A stretch of DNA of 64,000 bases from Niveispirillum sp943371025 (GTDB lineage Bacteria > Pseudomonadota > Alphaproteobacteria > Azospirillales > Azospirillaceae): the NCBI GenBank assembly GCA_943371025.1, contig CALRTC020000006.1, forward strand, positions 124,001 to 188,000. Reading direction: 5' to 3'. Under the pieces are notes generated by a model. The model saw only the letters and a program-made list of their open reading frames with translations. It had not been told where the DNA came from and made no database searches. This document shows, piece by piece, positions 53,329 through 62,467 of the stretch. Position 1 is the first letter of the stretch, and every line of letters begins with the position of its first letter. The translations under genes were made by a program, and so were the position numbers.

Positions 53329-53563
53329 CGCTGCGGGCATGGGCATCGCCCCGACGAAATTTCAATATCCCCGATCCTGGCCGTTCACGCCGTCTGGCAT
53401 GACGCGCATAAATCCGCGCTGATTGCCACTGCGATATCCCATATGGGAGTCGCCGGTCATCCGTCACTTCCCCAACAATGCAGGCACGAAAGCGAACGGA
53501 GGCGCCATCCAGGCTCCGGTTTCGCAATGGTGCGGCCCAAAGCCGCCTGTCAGGGGGGAAGTC

Positions 53564-54787
53564 ATGAAAACTGGTCGAATTCTTCGCAACGGTGCGTTGG
53601 CGCTGATGGTCGCGCTGGCGCCCTGCGTGGTGCTGGGATACCCGGCGCCCGCCCCGGACCCGACGCTGCCGGCATCGACCGTGCCGCCGGCGATCCAGGA
53701 TCTGCGCCGCAAGATGAATGACGCGGACGTCAATGCCCTGACGTTCCACGAGATGGATTTTCTGTTCACCACGCGCACCGTGGCCCGGTCCGGCCGCATC
53801 TGGGAATTGCCCCGCGCCGACCATGCGCTGGATTTCACCTATACCTATAAAGGGCAGCAATATACGCCCGAACAGTTCCTGGAGCGGAACTACACAAACG
53901 CCCTGCTGGTTATGAAGGATGGCCGGATCGTTTCGGAGATTTACCGGAACAATACCAATGCCCAGACACGGTTCATGGCCTGGTCCGTCACCAAGTCCAT
54001 CACATCGATCCTGATCGGCGTGGCTGTGCAGGAGGGGCGTATCAAGTCCCTGGATGACAAGATCACCGTCTATCTGCCGGAACTGAAGGGCAGTGGCTAT
54101 GACGGCGCGACGGTCCGTCAGGTATTGCAGATGCGGTCGGGTGTCGATTACGAGGAACGGTATGATTTCGCCAATCCCGGCATCGCCGCGCGTAATCACG
54201 AACAGGCGCTGGTGTCCAACGTCATCCGCTTTGTCGATGCCGCCAAGACCATCAAGCGTCAGCACAAGCCGGGCGAGGTCTTCCAGTACAAGACGCTGGA
54301 CACCGCCGTTCTGGGCTTGCTGCTGGAACGGGTAAGCGGCGGCAGCACCATTGCAGCCTATGCCGCGCAGCGTCTGTGGGAGCCGTTGGGGATGGAGCGC
54401 GACGGCTTCTTCATCATGGATGGCCAGCCCGGCATCGGGCGGGAATTCAATGGTGCGGGCTTCAACGCCACTGCGCGCGATTTCGCCCGCATCGGCCAGA
54501 TGATGCTGCAGGACGGCCAGGCGAACGGACGTCAGATCGTGTCGCCGGAATGGGTGCGGGAATCCACCAAGGCCACGGGTGGGCCTGGGCCCGGTTATGG
54601 CTATCAATGGTGGATCCCCAACGATCATTCGTTCCAGGCGGTGGGGCTACAGGGCCAATACATCTTCGTCGACCGGGCGACCCGCACCGTTGTGGTGAAG
54701 CTCAGCTATTTCCCCCCCGGTAATGATGAGCCCCATGACGAAGCCGATGCGTTCCTGGCCGCCGCGTCGGCATGGACGCCCCGGTAA
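53564..54787 (+). CDS. Secreted class C beta-lactamase-like serine hydrolase
   Basis: A 407-residue beta-lactamase/6-aminohexanoate-dimer hydrolase-type protein. An N-terminal signal peptide ('ILRNGALALMVALAPCVVLG') predicts export. The S-x-x-K nucleophile is 'AWSVTKSITSILIGVAVQEG'. A tyrosine in 'GEVFQYKTLDTAVLGLLLER' lies where the Y-x-N motif is expected, and 'GYGYQWWIPND' and 'VGLQGQYIFVD' mark the last strands. ATG 53564 follows AGGGGGGAAG. The adjacent TonB receptor suggests it processes an ester or amide in the periplasm before or after uptake. Antibiotic resistance is not implied. Confidence 0.82.
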   Translation: MKTGRILRNGALALMVALAPCVVLGYPAPAPDPTLPASTVPPAIQDLRRKMNDADVNALTFHEMDFLFTTRTVARSGRIWELPRADHALDFTYTYKGQQYTPEQFLERNYTNALLVMKDGRIVSEIYRNNTNAQTRFMAWSVTKSITSILIGVAVQEGRIKSLDDKITVYLPELKGSGYDGATVRQVLQMRSGVDYEERYDFANPGIAARNHEQALVSNVIRFVDAAKTIKRQHKPGEVFQYKTLDTAVLGLLLERVSGGSTIAAYAAQRLWEPLGMERDGFFIMDGQPGIGREFNGAGFNATARDFARIGQMMLQDGQANGRQIVSPEWVRESTKATGGPGPGYGYQWWIPNDHSFQAVGLQGQYIFVDRATRTVVVKLSYFPPGNDEPHDEADAFLAAASAWTPR

Positions 54788-54848
54788 GGGCCAAAGTCCT
54801 TAATCCGTTGAAAACAAAAATAGCAACATGACAGGGAGGAAATGAACG

Positions 54849-57062
54849 ATGACGAAGGTCCATCGGAAAGTGGCGGGCTTGACCCTGGCCACGGCTACCG
54901 CGATCAGCACCGCCGCATTTGCACAGACAGCGCCCCCGGAGGCCGACGAAAAACCAGGGTTCGCGCTTGAGGAGATTGTCGTCACGGCCCAGCGGCGTTC
55001 GGAAAACCTGCAGAAAGTGGCCATTGCCATTACGGCGCTGGACGCCAGTCAGCTGGAAGCCAAGGCGGTGGTGCAACTGGCTGATCTGCAAAGTGCTACC
55101 CCGTCGCTGTCGATCACCAATGCCGGCCAGACCCAGTCCGTCAACATTCGCGGCATCGGTCTGGCCAGCAATTCCCCCAACGCGACGGCCGGTGTCGCTA
55201 CCTATGTGGATGGTCTGTTCCAGCCGCCGATCGTGCAGTTCAACAGTTTCTATGATCTGGCCAGCGTGGAGGTGCTGCGCGGGCCGCAGGGCACGCTGGT
55301 CGGCTCCAACTCCACCGGCGGTGCCATTTTTCTGACATCACGCAGCCCCAAGATTGATGACCAGAGTGGTTATGTCACCGCCGGCTATGGCACCGACAAC
55401 ACTTATTCGCTGGAGGCCGCGACTGGTGTGCCAGTCAGTGATACGCTGGCGCTGCGCGTCGCGGGCTTCGTGCGGGGGCACGACAGCTATTACAAGGATG
55501 ATGGGCCGTTCAACAACAAGGCGGGCAAGCTGGAGGAAAAGGGTGGTCGTATCGGCCTTCTGCATCAGACCGACAGTTTTCAGGCCCTGGCCAAGGTGCA
55601 GTACAACGACATGCGTAATGGTGGTTACGCATACCAGCCCATTCCCGGCACCTATTTCGCGCCTTACACCCCCCGCGATTATTTCGGGCTCAGTTACGAC
55701 ACCCCGACCATGCATCGGGAAGAGGCGCTGATCACCAGCCTGGAACTGCGCAAGACCTTCGCCAACGATGTCGTCCTGCGTTCCGTCTCCGGATTTCAGG
55801 ACAAGACCATCACAAGTCTGGACGATATTGATGGTACCCGCGCGCCGGCCTCTGTTGGCGGGCAGGTGGCCTGGGACTATTATGCCAATGAAAAGCAATA
55901 TAGTGAGGAACTGAACCTGATCTCCCCGGAGGAGGACCGGTTCAACTGGATTCTGGGCGGCTATTTCCAGCGCAACGTCATTGATGTCCGGATCCTTGAG
56001 AACAGCGGCGGGTTTCCCACCGACATCCTGCCCCAGAACAAGCGGACCACGACCGGTCTGTTCATGCAGGGCAATTATGACCTGAACGACCAGTTCGAGT
56101 TGCAACTGGGCGGGCGTTATTCTCACTACAAGGCGACGGGGACGGGCGGTGTCATCATCGGGCGCGGCATTCCGGGCTTTCCCCCAACGGGTGTGGAGGT
56201 CAGCGACCTGTCCGGCGCGCACAGGGAGTCCGTCTTCACCGGCAAGGCCAACCTGAATTTCAACATGGACGAGGATAATCTCCTCTATGTGTTCGCCGCC
56301 CGTGGTTACAAACCCGGCGGGTTCAATTCGATGGATTCCCGGTTCCGGGCGGAGACGGTCTGGGATTATGAAATGGGCTGGAAATCCACCCTGTTCGACG
56401 GGCATGTCCGCACGCAGGTGGCCGCCTTCTACAATGACTATTCGAACTTCCAGTTCGATATCCTCGACACCGCTTCCGGCCAGGCCGGTATCCGGAATAT
56501 CACCAACGCCACCATCAAAGGGCTGGAGGCGCAGGTGGAAGGGCAGTTCGGCGGCTTCCGCTTCGATGGTGGTGTGTCCTATGTGGATTCCCGCCTGAAT
56601 GGCGGCGTCCCCTATGTCAATACCCGCCCGCTGCCGCCGGGCACGTTGGGCCCGCAATGCCCCGCCGGCACACCGTCGACACCGCCGCTGTGCTTCAACT
56701 ATATGCCTTTCATGGCGGTCACCAAGGCGGGACCCAGCCTGTATTCCCCGGCCTGGAGCGGCAATATCGGCGTCCAGTACACGTTCAGCATCGACGACCG
56801 GACCACGCTGGTCCCGCGTCTGAACTATTCCTATGTTGGCAAACGCTACAGCTATATCGGCTATTCACCGGTATCCGACCGGCTCGCCGCCTATGATCTC
56901 ATCTCCGCCCGCCTGACCTTGAACCGGGATGACTGGCGCGTGGAGTTGTACGCTACGAACCTGACCGATGAACGCTATGTCGCTGGCATGGCATCGGCCT
57001 CCACCAACCAGTTCCTGGGCTCACCGCGGGAAATCGGCGTGCGTTTCGGGGTGGATTTCTGA
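54849..57062 (+). CDS. TonB-dependent outer-membrane receptor
   Basis: A complete 737-residue receptor. It has a signal peptide ending near 'STAAFAQ', the TonB box region 'LEEIVVTAQRRSENLQKVAI', a plug with 'VNIRGIGLASNSPNATAGVA', 'ASVEVLRGPQGTLVGSNSTG' and 'GAIFLTSRSP', then a beta-barrel with repeated aromatic-ended strands, closing 'GSPREIGVRFGVDF' with the terminal Phe needed for outer-membrane insertion. GGGAGG lies 10 bases upstream. It belongs to the large family used by sphingomonads and relatives for uptake of diverse molecules, not only siderophores. The PepSY-type fragment downstream may be its lost partner. Confidence 0.9.
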   Translation: MTKVHRKVAGLTLATATAISTAAFAQTAPPEADEKPGFALEEIVVTAQRRSENLQKVAIAITALDASQLEAKAVVQLADLQSATPSLSITNAGQTQSVNIRGIGLASNSPNATAGVATYVDGLFQPPIVQFNSFYDLASVEVLRGPQGTLVGSNSTGGAIFLTSRSPKIDDQSGYVTAGYGTDNTYSLEAATGVPVSDTLALRVAGFVRGHDSYYKDDGPFNNKAGKLEEKGGRIGLLHQTDSFQALAKVQYNDMRNGGYAYQPIPGTYFAPYTPRDYFGLSYDTPTMHREEALITSLELRKTFANDVVLRSVSGFQDKTITSLDDIDGTRAPASVGGQVAWDYYANEKQYSEELNLISPEEDRFNWILGGYFQRNVIDVRILENSGGFPTDILPQNKRTTTGLFMQGNYDLNDQFELQLGGRYSHYKATGTGGVIIGRGIPGFPPTGVEVSDLSGAHRESVFTGKANLNFNMDEDNLLYVFAARGYKPGGFNSMDSRFRAETVWDYEMGWKSTLFDGHVRTQVAAFYNDYSNFQFDILDTASGQAGIRNITNATIKGLEAQVEGQFGGFRFDGGVSYVDSRLNGGVPYVNTRPLPPGTLGPQCPAGTPSTPPLCFNYMPFMAVTKAGPSLYSPAWSGNIGVQYTFSIDDRTTLVPRLNYSYVGKRYSYIGYSPVSDRLAAYDLISARLTLNRDDWRVELYATNLTDERYVAGMASASTNQFLGSPREIGVRFGVDF

Positions 57063-57094
57063 CCGGATGGGGTGGTGGCATCAGCCACCGCCCC

Positions 57095-57390
57095 TCAACG
57101 GAACACACGTCGCTCGCCGATCCACACCTCTGCTAGCGATCTGGCTAGTCCCGGCAGCGAGAACAGCCAGATCCACATCTCCCGCAGCAGGGGGCCGTTC
57201 CAACAGGACGGGGCGCCCCACAAATGCGGCTGATCGAACATCCAGCGATAAGTTCCGCCCCTGCGCTCCAGCGTACCCAGCAGTTCTCCTGTGGCGGGAT
57301 GGATATGCAGCCAGGCCCTGGCATCTGTCCGCTGTCCGCCCCTTTTGTCCCATAAGGGCTGACGGTAGGCATTCGGGCATAGGCATCGGT
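57095..57390 (-). pseudogene. PepSY-associated membrane protein, C-terminal fragment
   Basis: About 95 residues ending at the stop near 57095. 'LHIHPATGELLGTLERRGGT' is followed by 'YRWMFDQPHLWGAPSCWNGP', then a hydrophobic 'LREMWIWLFSLPGLARSLAE' and 'GERRVFR'. This is the pattern of the last periplasmic strand and transmembrane helix of PepSY-TM proteins. Such proteins often accompany TonB receptors. The frame has no start; its 5' side ends almost exactly where repeat copy 2 begins (57404), and the rest of the gene is absent. Confidence 0.65.
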
Positions 57391-57403
57391 TGACTGAACT
57401 ATT

Positions 57404-57557
57404 ACCAGGTTGCGGTGAGTGGAACTCACCGCAACCTGGTTGGCGCGGTACGAGCGCCCGCGCGCCCATGCGCGCTGAGCCAAGCCGCCGGATGGCGGCG
57501 CCCGGCGCATGAGGGCTGCATGGATCAGGACCGTAGGTTCTGATCCATGCAAATAGG
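57404..57557. repeat. 154-bp hairpin-rich dispersed repeat, copy 2
   Basis: Second copy of the element at 47910-48064, in the same orientation. Its first hairpin is perfect here (ACCAGGTTGCGGTGAGT pairs with the reverse complement around GGA). Its last hairpin has one G-T wobble. The complementary changes between copies keep the stems nearly intact, which points to the folded form mattering. Confidence 0.85.
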
Positions 57558-57715
57558 TATACGGGGCGAGGGACGATGCCGGCCGGTGTGGCCGGCGCCG
57601 CCCGGATTGCGCCGCTGCCGCTTCGGTGCCCAGCCGCAGCGGGCGATCGATTACTGTCAGCGAATTGATATATTATTATATCTTTCGTGCCTACGCTGAC
57701 CGGTACGTCAATGCG

Positions 57716-57755
57716 AAAAGGCTGATCCGGGCGCGGGCTTGCGACGGGATCAGCC
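57716..57755 (-). terminator. Terminator of the LysR gene
   Basis: On the minus strand GGCTGATCC and GGATCAGCC pair around a GC-rich loop, followed by TTTT (57719-57716). The stem overlaps the lysR stop codon. Confidence 0.8.
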
Positions 57756-58685
57756 CGCACCATCGCCGGTCTGCTGGGGGCTGATTTGTTCGCCGTTGAT
57801 CTCCGCCATGGTTGCCGCGAAACAGCCGGTCAGCCAAGATCGGAAGGCAAGCGCGCTGGCGCTGGGCACGGTGCCGGCCTCCCAGACCAGATAGTAGCCA
57901 TAGATATCCTCGGTCTGGATGTCGAACAGCCGGGTCAGGCGGCCCCGCTTGATCTCCTCCTGCACCATCAGACTGCCGGCCAGCGCCACGCCCTGGCCGC
58001 TGCTGGCAACTTCCACCAGCATGGAACTGTCCGACAGGGTCAGGCCCGCCGTCGGTTCGGAAAGCCGCAGCCCGGCGGCCCTCAGCCATGGCGACCAGCT
58101 TTGCCAGCCATGGCGCAGCAGCGTGCAGCGCCGCAGGTCTTCCGGGCTGCTTATGTCCATCCGGTCGCGATATTCCGGCGTGCAGACAGGATAGAATATC
58201 TCCCCGCCCAAGCGCAGGCTGGTGCAGTTCGGCCAGTCGCCGGATCCGTAGCGGATGGCCAGATCGACCCCGCGGACCAGAAACTCCTCCAGATCGGCGG
58301 TGGACCGGATGGTTACGGCCACACCGGGCATCGTTTCGGTAAACCCGCCCAGCCGTGGCAGCAGCCAGCGGGTTGCCAATGCGGGGTGGATGGAAACGAC
58401 CAGGGTTTCCTCGCCGCTGCCGCGATGGTGGTTGGGAAAGGCGCGGTCCAGGATGGCCAGTGCCTGGCGGACATGGGCCAGAAGCGTCACCGCCTCCCGC
58501 GTCGGCACCATGCCGCGGCCCACCCGCCGGAACAACGTGATGCCCAGCCGTTCCTCCAACTCCCGGATCCGGTGGCTGATGGCGCCATGGGTCAGGCCCA
58601 GTTCATCGGCCGCTGCCGAATAACTGCCATGGGTGGCAGCGCTGTCCAGTGCCCGCAGGGTCTGGATGGAGGGCAGGCTGCGCAT
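57750..58685 (-). CDS. LysR-family regulator (GcvA-like)
   Basis: A 311-residue LysR protein: helix-turn-helix 'GSYSAAADELGLTHGAISHR' with 'IRELEERLGITLFRRVGRGM', then an effector domain with 'VSIHPALATRWLLPRLGGFT' and 'VDLAIRYGSGDWPN', typical of the GcvA/AmpR branch. It is divergent from the MFS-VOC-methyltransferase-cupin operon, 108 bases away, with a clear palindrome between them. It is therefore the likely activator of that operon and of itself. Confidence 0.85.
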   Translation of the reverse strand: MRSLPSIQTLRALDSAATHGSYSAAADELGLTHGAISHRIRELEERLGITLFRRVGRGMVPTREAVTLLAHVRQALAILDRAFPNHHRGSGEETLVVSIHPALATRWLLPRLGGFTETMPGVAVTIRSTADLEEFLVRGVDLAIRYGSGDWPNCTSLRLGGEIFYPVCTPEYRDRMDISSPEDLRRCTLLRHGWQSWSPWLRAAGLRLSEPTAGLTLSDSSMLVEVASSGQGVALAGSLMVQEEIKRGRLTRLFDIQTEDIYGYYLVWEAGTVPSASALAFRSWLTGCFAATMAEINGEQISPQQTGDGAG

Positions 58686-58699
58686 CGGGGTCTCTGCAT

Positions 58700-58718
58700 A
58701 TGTGAAAACGGCTCACAT
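58700..58718. promoter_or_regulatory. LysR-type operator
   Basis: ATGTGA, a 7-base spacer and TCACAT form a perfect inverted repeat containing the T-N11-A signature of LysR sites. It lies 15 bases upstream of the lysR start and 76 bases before the divergent MFS gene. Confidence 0.7.
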
Positions 58719-58793
58719 CGTAGTCCAAATCATATCGTTTGTCATCGCGGTCCGATTCCCGGACGCTACCCTTAACAAGCAAGGAGCACGTCA

Positions 58794-60176
58794 ATGACGA
58801 GTGCCCTGAATACAGGTGAGACGGGTCAGGTGCAGATGGAACGGATGCGACAGTCGCTCCGGTCTGGCTGGTATATGGTAATCCTGCTCACAGCAGCGCA
58901 AATCGTCTCCTATATCGACCGTTTCCTGCCCAGCCTGCTGATCGGTCCCATCAAGGGCGATCTGGGGCTGACGGATTTTCAGGTGGGGCTGTTGCTGGGG
59001 CCGGCCTTCGGTGTCTTCTACGTGCTGATGGGGCTGCCCATCGGCTGGATGGCGGATCGGTTCAACCGCCGGGGCATCCTGGCGGCGGGCATCACCATCT
59101 GGTGCTCGATGACGGCGCTGGCCAGTCTGGCGCGCGGCTTTCCATCCCTGTTCGCCACCCGCCTGGGTGTCGGTCTGGGAGAGGCTGCACTGGCGCCCTG
59201 TACCGTTTCGTTGATCAGCGATCGTTTTCCAAGAGAGAAACGGGCCCGCGCGCTCAGCGTCTTCATGTCCGGCACCTTTCTGGGGGCGGGGGCTGCCTTC
59301 CTGCTGGGGGGACCGTTGGTCCATGCTGTGGCCGGGCTGCCGGGGATTGTGTTGCCGCTGCTGGGCGAATTGAAGCCCTGGCAGCTCAGCTTCCTGATCG
59401 TGGGGCTTCCCGGCTTGATGCTGGCCGGGCTGATGTTCACCATTCAGGAACCGGCGCGCCAGGAACGGGCCGTGGATGCGGAATCCGGTCTGGACGGGGA
59501 AAAGGCGTCGATCCCCCAGGCCTTGCGCTTCATCACCCGCCGCTGGCGCACTTTCGGGGTGCTGTTCGTGGGCTCCGCAGCGACGGTCACCATGGGGTCG
59601 CTGGCTTTCTGGAACGCCACCCTGTTCGATCGCAGTTTCGGCTGGAACGTCCGCGATGTCGGCATCGCCACGGGCACGCTGTTCCTGACAGGCGGGCCCA
59701 TCGGCACCATTGCCGGCGTCTGGCTGACCAACCGCTGGATCAAGGCGGGACACAAGGACGCAACCATGCGGGCGCTGCGCAGCGGGCTGCTGCTGGCCGT
59801 GCCGGGTTTCGCCCTCTACCCGATCATGCCGACGCCTGAACTGGCCGTTGCGGCCCTGTTCGTCGCCTTTGTCGGTCAGGCCATGGCGGCCGCCGCCGGC
59901 CCGGCTTCCCTGAGCCTGATCGCGCCGGGCCAGATCAAATCGCAGGCGACGGCCATCTATTATCTGGTGATCTCCATCTCCGGGCAGTTGATCGGCCCGC
60001 CGCCCGTGGGCTGGATGACCGACCTGTTCGGTGATCCGCGCCGGCTGGGCTGGGCCATGAGCATCGAAGCCGCCACGGTCGGCGGGGTCGCGCTGATCAT
60101 CCTGTTCATCGGATTGCCGGCCTATCGCCGCGGCGTGGAAGCGGTGGAACGCATGATCGGGCTGGAGGGGCGTTGA
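58794..60176 (+). CDS. MFS transporter
   Basis: A 460-residue 12-helix transporter: 'SYIDRFLPSLLIGPIKGDLG' in helix 1, loop motif 'GWMADRFNRRGILAAGITIW', 'GEAALAPCTVSLISDRFPRE' in helix 4/5, and a long charged cytoplasmic loop near residue 220. It is close to the spinster-like organic-acid group and to the transporter at 27.9 kb. AAGGAG precedes ATG 58794. It is the first gene of a five-gene operon; with the TonB receptor at the end it could form an outer-plus-inner membrane uptake route. Confidence 0.85.
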   Translation: MTSALNTGETGQVQMERMRQSLRSGWYMVILLTAAQIVSYIDRFLPSLLIGPIKGDLGLTDFQVGLLLGPAFGVFYVLMGLPIGWMADRFNRRGILAAGITIWCSMTALASLARGFPSLFATRLGVGLGEAALAPCTVSLISDRFPREKRARALSVFMSGTFLGAGAAFLLGGPLVHAVAGLPGIVLPLLGELKPWQLSFLIVGLPGLMLAGLMFTIQEPARQERAVDAESGLDGEKASIPQALRFITRRWRTFGVLFVGSAATVTMGSLAFWNATLFDRSFGWNVRDVGIATGTLFLTGGPIGTIAGVWLTNRWIKAGHKDATMRALRSGLLLAVPGFALYPIMPTPELAVAALFVAFVGQAMAAAAGPASLSLIAPGQIKSQATAIYYLVISISGQLIGPPPVGWMTDLFGDPRRLGWAMSIEAATVGGVALIILFIGLPAYRRGVEAVERMIGLEGR

Positions 60177-60178
60177 CC

Positions 60179-61066
60179 ATGGCCGAACTGACCTTGCCCC
60201 GCCTGGGGACCATCCGCGCCGTCACCCACGTTGTTCCTGATCTGGCCGTCATCCGCGCCACTTATGGCGAGCTGCTGGGTTATCGGGTGGTGGAAGAGGG
60301 CAGGGTGCCGCAAGCCGTGGCGGCCGGTTGGTCCGCGCCGGCCATGGCCGACCGCCGCTATCTGACGTTGGCGCCGGCCTGCGGCACCCCGGTCTGGCTG
60401 CGCTTCATCGAAAGCAAGGCGGCGACGGGCTGGCAGGCGCTGACCACCCATGGCTGGAACGCGACCGAAATTGTGGTGCAGCAGGTGGATGAACTGGCCG
60501 AACGTCTGGAAGGCAGCGCCTTCCGCATCATCGGCCCGCCCAAGGGTCTGCAACGGTTCCCGATGATCCGGGCCATGCAGGTGCTGGGACCCGCCGGGGA
60601 ATGTCTTTATTTCACGCAAGTGGGCGATGGCAGCGGGCTGGATCTGGCCCAGGCGCGTTCCTTCGTGGGCCATGTCTTCATCGTCGTGGCCGGCGGGGCC
60701 GATCTGGCGGCCATGTTCGCCACCTATGCCGGCTTCGGCAATGCCATTGACCCGCCCGTATCGACCCGCGTCCAGGTCATCTCATTGGCCAATGGCCTGC
60801 CGCCGGAAACCGAGCATGCGCATGGGCTGATCAAGCTGCCGCAGGGCACGCTCATCGAACTGGATGCCTATCCGGATGTCACGCGGCCGCGCCCGCGCGC
60901 CGATGGGGAGCTGCCGCCCGGCATGGCGATGGTCAGTTTCGACGTCGATGCACCGGCCCTGCTGGGTGGTGCGGCGGTGCTGCCGGCCCTGCTGCCGGGC
61001 GGGGGGATTTCCACCTGCCGTCATGGTGCGGCCGGGGAATGGATCGAATTTATCGGGCCGGCCTGA
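60179..61066 (+). CDS. VOC-superfamily (glyoxalase/dioxygenase-fold) protein
   Basis: A 295-residue two-domain vicinal oxygen chelate protein. The first module begins 'AVTHVVPDLAVIRATYGELL' and the second near 'SFVGHVFIVVAGGADLAAMF'; the C-terminus has 'GEWIEFIGPA', with Glu where VOC metal ligands occur. ATG 60179 is preferred to TTG 60173 because of the GGAGGGG upstream; the gene starts 2 bases after the MFS stop. Members include ring-cleavage dioxygenases, lyases and isomerases; the residues seen do not decide which. Confidence 0.72.
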   Translation: MAELTLPRLGTIRAVTHVVPDLAVIRATYGELLGYRVVEEGRVPQAVAAGWSAPAMADRRYLTLAPACGTPVWLRFIESKAATGWQALTTHGWNATEIVVQQVDELAERLEGSAFRIIGPPKGLQRFPMIRAMQVLGPAGECLYFTQVGDGSGLDLAQARSFVGHVFIVVAGGADLAAMFATYAGFGNAIDPPVSTRVQVISLANGLPPETEHAHGLIKLPQGTLIELDAYPDVTRPRPRADGELPPGMAMVSFDVDAPALLGGAAVLPALLPGGGISTCRHGAAGEWIEFIGPA

Positions 61067-61095
61067 CCGGCCCTGCAACGGAAGGAGCAGTTCCC

Positions 61096-62145
61096 ATGGC
61101 ACTGGCACTTTCAGACCGGGCCAACCTGGATTTCGTGCTGAGTTTACGGCGCCACTGGGCGGCCACCCTCTATCCGCATCTGCGGGCGGAGTTCGATGCC
61201 ATCGATCCGCCGCCGCCGGTGGTGAACGATCCTGCCAGTCTGGCGCCACTGGTGCATGGGTTGCCGACATATCCGTGGTTTTCCTGGCTGGAGCGGGGGT
61301 CGCAGAAGATGTTGTGGCGTGCCGTGACCGATGCAGTCGTGAATGAGGGACCCTTGCCCACCCCGCCCGCCGGCCCCGCCAGCGTGGAGGCGGACCCTGA
61401 TCTGGTGCTGCCGCAATGGTACACGGACTGGGATATCCACCTGCAACCGGGCAGCTTCTGGTCCCATCATCTGGCGGGCCGCGTCTATGAGATGGGGGCC
61501 CGGCTGGTGATGCTGGGGGAGAATGATGATTTCTCCTTCCACCGCATCTTCACGGAGACGGCCGTGCCCAGGCGGGCCTATCGACGGATCGTCGACATGG
61601 GCTGTGGCTTCGGCAAGTCCGCCTGGCCGCTGAAACAGGCCTTTCCGGATGCCGAGGTGATCGGTGTCGATCTGGCGCTGCCCTGCCTGGAACTGGCGGC
61701 CCGGCGTGCCAGCGAGCGCGGTCTGGCCGTGCGCTTCCGCCAGGCCGATGCCGTGGCCACGGGGCTGGAGACGGGCAGTGCCGATCTGGTGACCTCCACC
61801 ATGTTCGTGCATGAGGTGCCGGTAGAGGTGCTGCCCGACGTGTTTGCGGAGGCGTCGCGCATTCTGGCACCGGGCGGCATCCTGCGTTTTCTGGATTTCC
61901 AGCGCACGGGCGACGGGCTGCGGGATCTGGCCATGATCGAACATGGCGCACGTAACAACGAGCCATTTCTGCCGCCTGTGGTCGCGGCCGACCTGTCCGC
62001 CATGGCCGACGCTGCCGGCCTGATCAATGCCCGCTGGGTTGGCTTCGACGAGCGCGGGGCCGGCCGGCAGGAGACATTGTCCTGGTCCCGCCGTGCCGAA
62101 TGGCATTTCCCCTGGGCCGTCCTTGAAGCGGAGAAGCCGCAATGA
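61096..62145 (+). CDS. SAM-dependent methyltransferase
   Basis: A 349-residue class I methyltransferase. Motif I is 'IVDMGCGFGKSAWPLKQAFP', followed by 'EVIGVDLALPCLELAARRAS' (acidic ribose-binding loop) and 'ADLVTSTMFVHEVPVEVLPD'. About 170 residues precede the SAM domain ('PWFSWLERGSQKMLWRAVTD', 'LPQWYTDWDIHLQPGSFWSH') and are unassigned, probably substrate-binding. ATG 61096 follows GAAGGAG. Its stop overlaps the next gene by 4 bases. A methyltransferase in an apparent uptake operon suggests modification of the imported compound or of a product. Confidence 0.8.
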   Translation: MALALSDRANLDFVLSLRRHWAATLYPHLRAEFDAIDPPPPVVNDPASLAPLVHGLPTYPWFSWLERGSQKMLWRAVTDAVVNEGPLPTPPAGPASVEADPDLVLPQWYTDWDIHLQPGSFWSHHLAGRVYEMGARLVMLGENDDFSFHRIFTETAVPRRAYRRIVDMGCGFGKSAWPLKQAFPDAEVIGVDLALPCLELAARRASERGLAVRFRQADAVATGLETGSADLVTSTMFVHEVPVEVLPDVFAEASRILAPGGILRFLDFQRTGDGLRDLAMIEHGARNNEPFLPPVVAADLSAMADAAGLINARWVGFDERGAGRQETLSWSRRAEWHFPWAVLEAEKPQ

Positions 62146-62456
62146 TCCCCCCCTTGCCCCCCATGCAGCCGGATACCGACCGGCTGACCGGGCTTCTGTT
62201 TGAACTGGCAGCACAACTGCATGTCGAACGCACCCGCCGTCTGGCGCTGGAGACGGCGTTGGAACGCGCAGGTCTGCTGCCAACAGGCGCCGTTGACGCC
62301 CTGGCGGGCGACGCTGACCTGCTGGCGCGGACGCGGGCGGAGCTGGAACTGGCCATGCGCAAGCTGATGCGCGTGCTGGGCGACGACCCCGACCCGCGCA
62401 CCCCGCTTTCCGCCGATGTTCCGGCCGCCCCGGCCGCTCCCGTTTTCTCGAATTAG
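62142..62456 (+). CDS. Small helical protein, function unknown
   Basis: A 104-residue protein, mostly helical by composition: 'LLFELAAQLHVERTRRLALE', 'LLARTRAELELAMRKLMRVL', with a proline/alanine-rich tail. It may form a short coiled coil. No signal peptide, metal motif or family was recognised. It starts inside the methyltransferase stop (ATGA) and ends 11 bases before the cupin gene, so it is certainly co-translated. A chaperone or subunit for the methyltransferase or cupin is possible but only inferred from position. Confidence 0.65.
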   Translation: MIPPLPPMQPDTDRLTGLLFELAAQLHVERTRRLALETALERAGLLPTGAVDALAGDADLLARTRAELELAMRKLMRVLGDDPDPRTPLSADVPAAPAAPVFSN

Positions 62457-62467
62457 GAGCCACAATC

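Larger units (their letters stand above)
57063..57749. other. Gene-free stretch with PepSY relic and repeat copy 2
   Basis: The 687 bases between the TonB receptor and the LysR stop hold the PepSY relic, repeat copy 2 and the lysR terminator. In addition GATATA-TTAT-TATATC (57667-57682) is a perfect AT-rich inverted repeat, possibly a leftover promoter or operator. No intact gene is visible. Confidence 0.6.

Noticed and set aside
53564..54787. Antibiotic-resistance beta-lactamase
   Set aside because: The class C-like fold is shared by many esterases and amidases; pairing with a TonB receptor and similarity to amide hydrolases argue against a resistance call.
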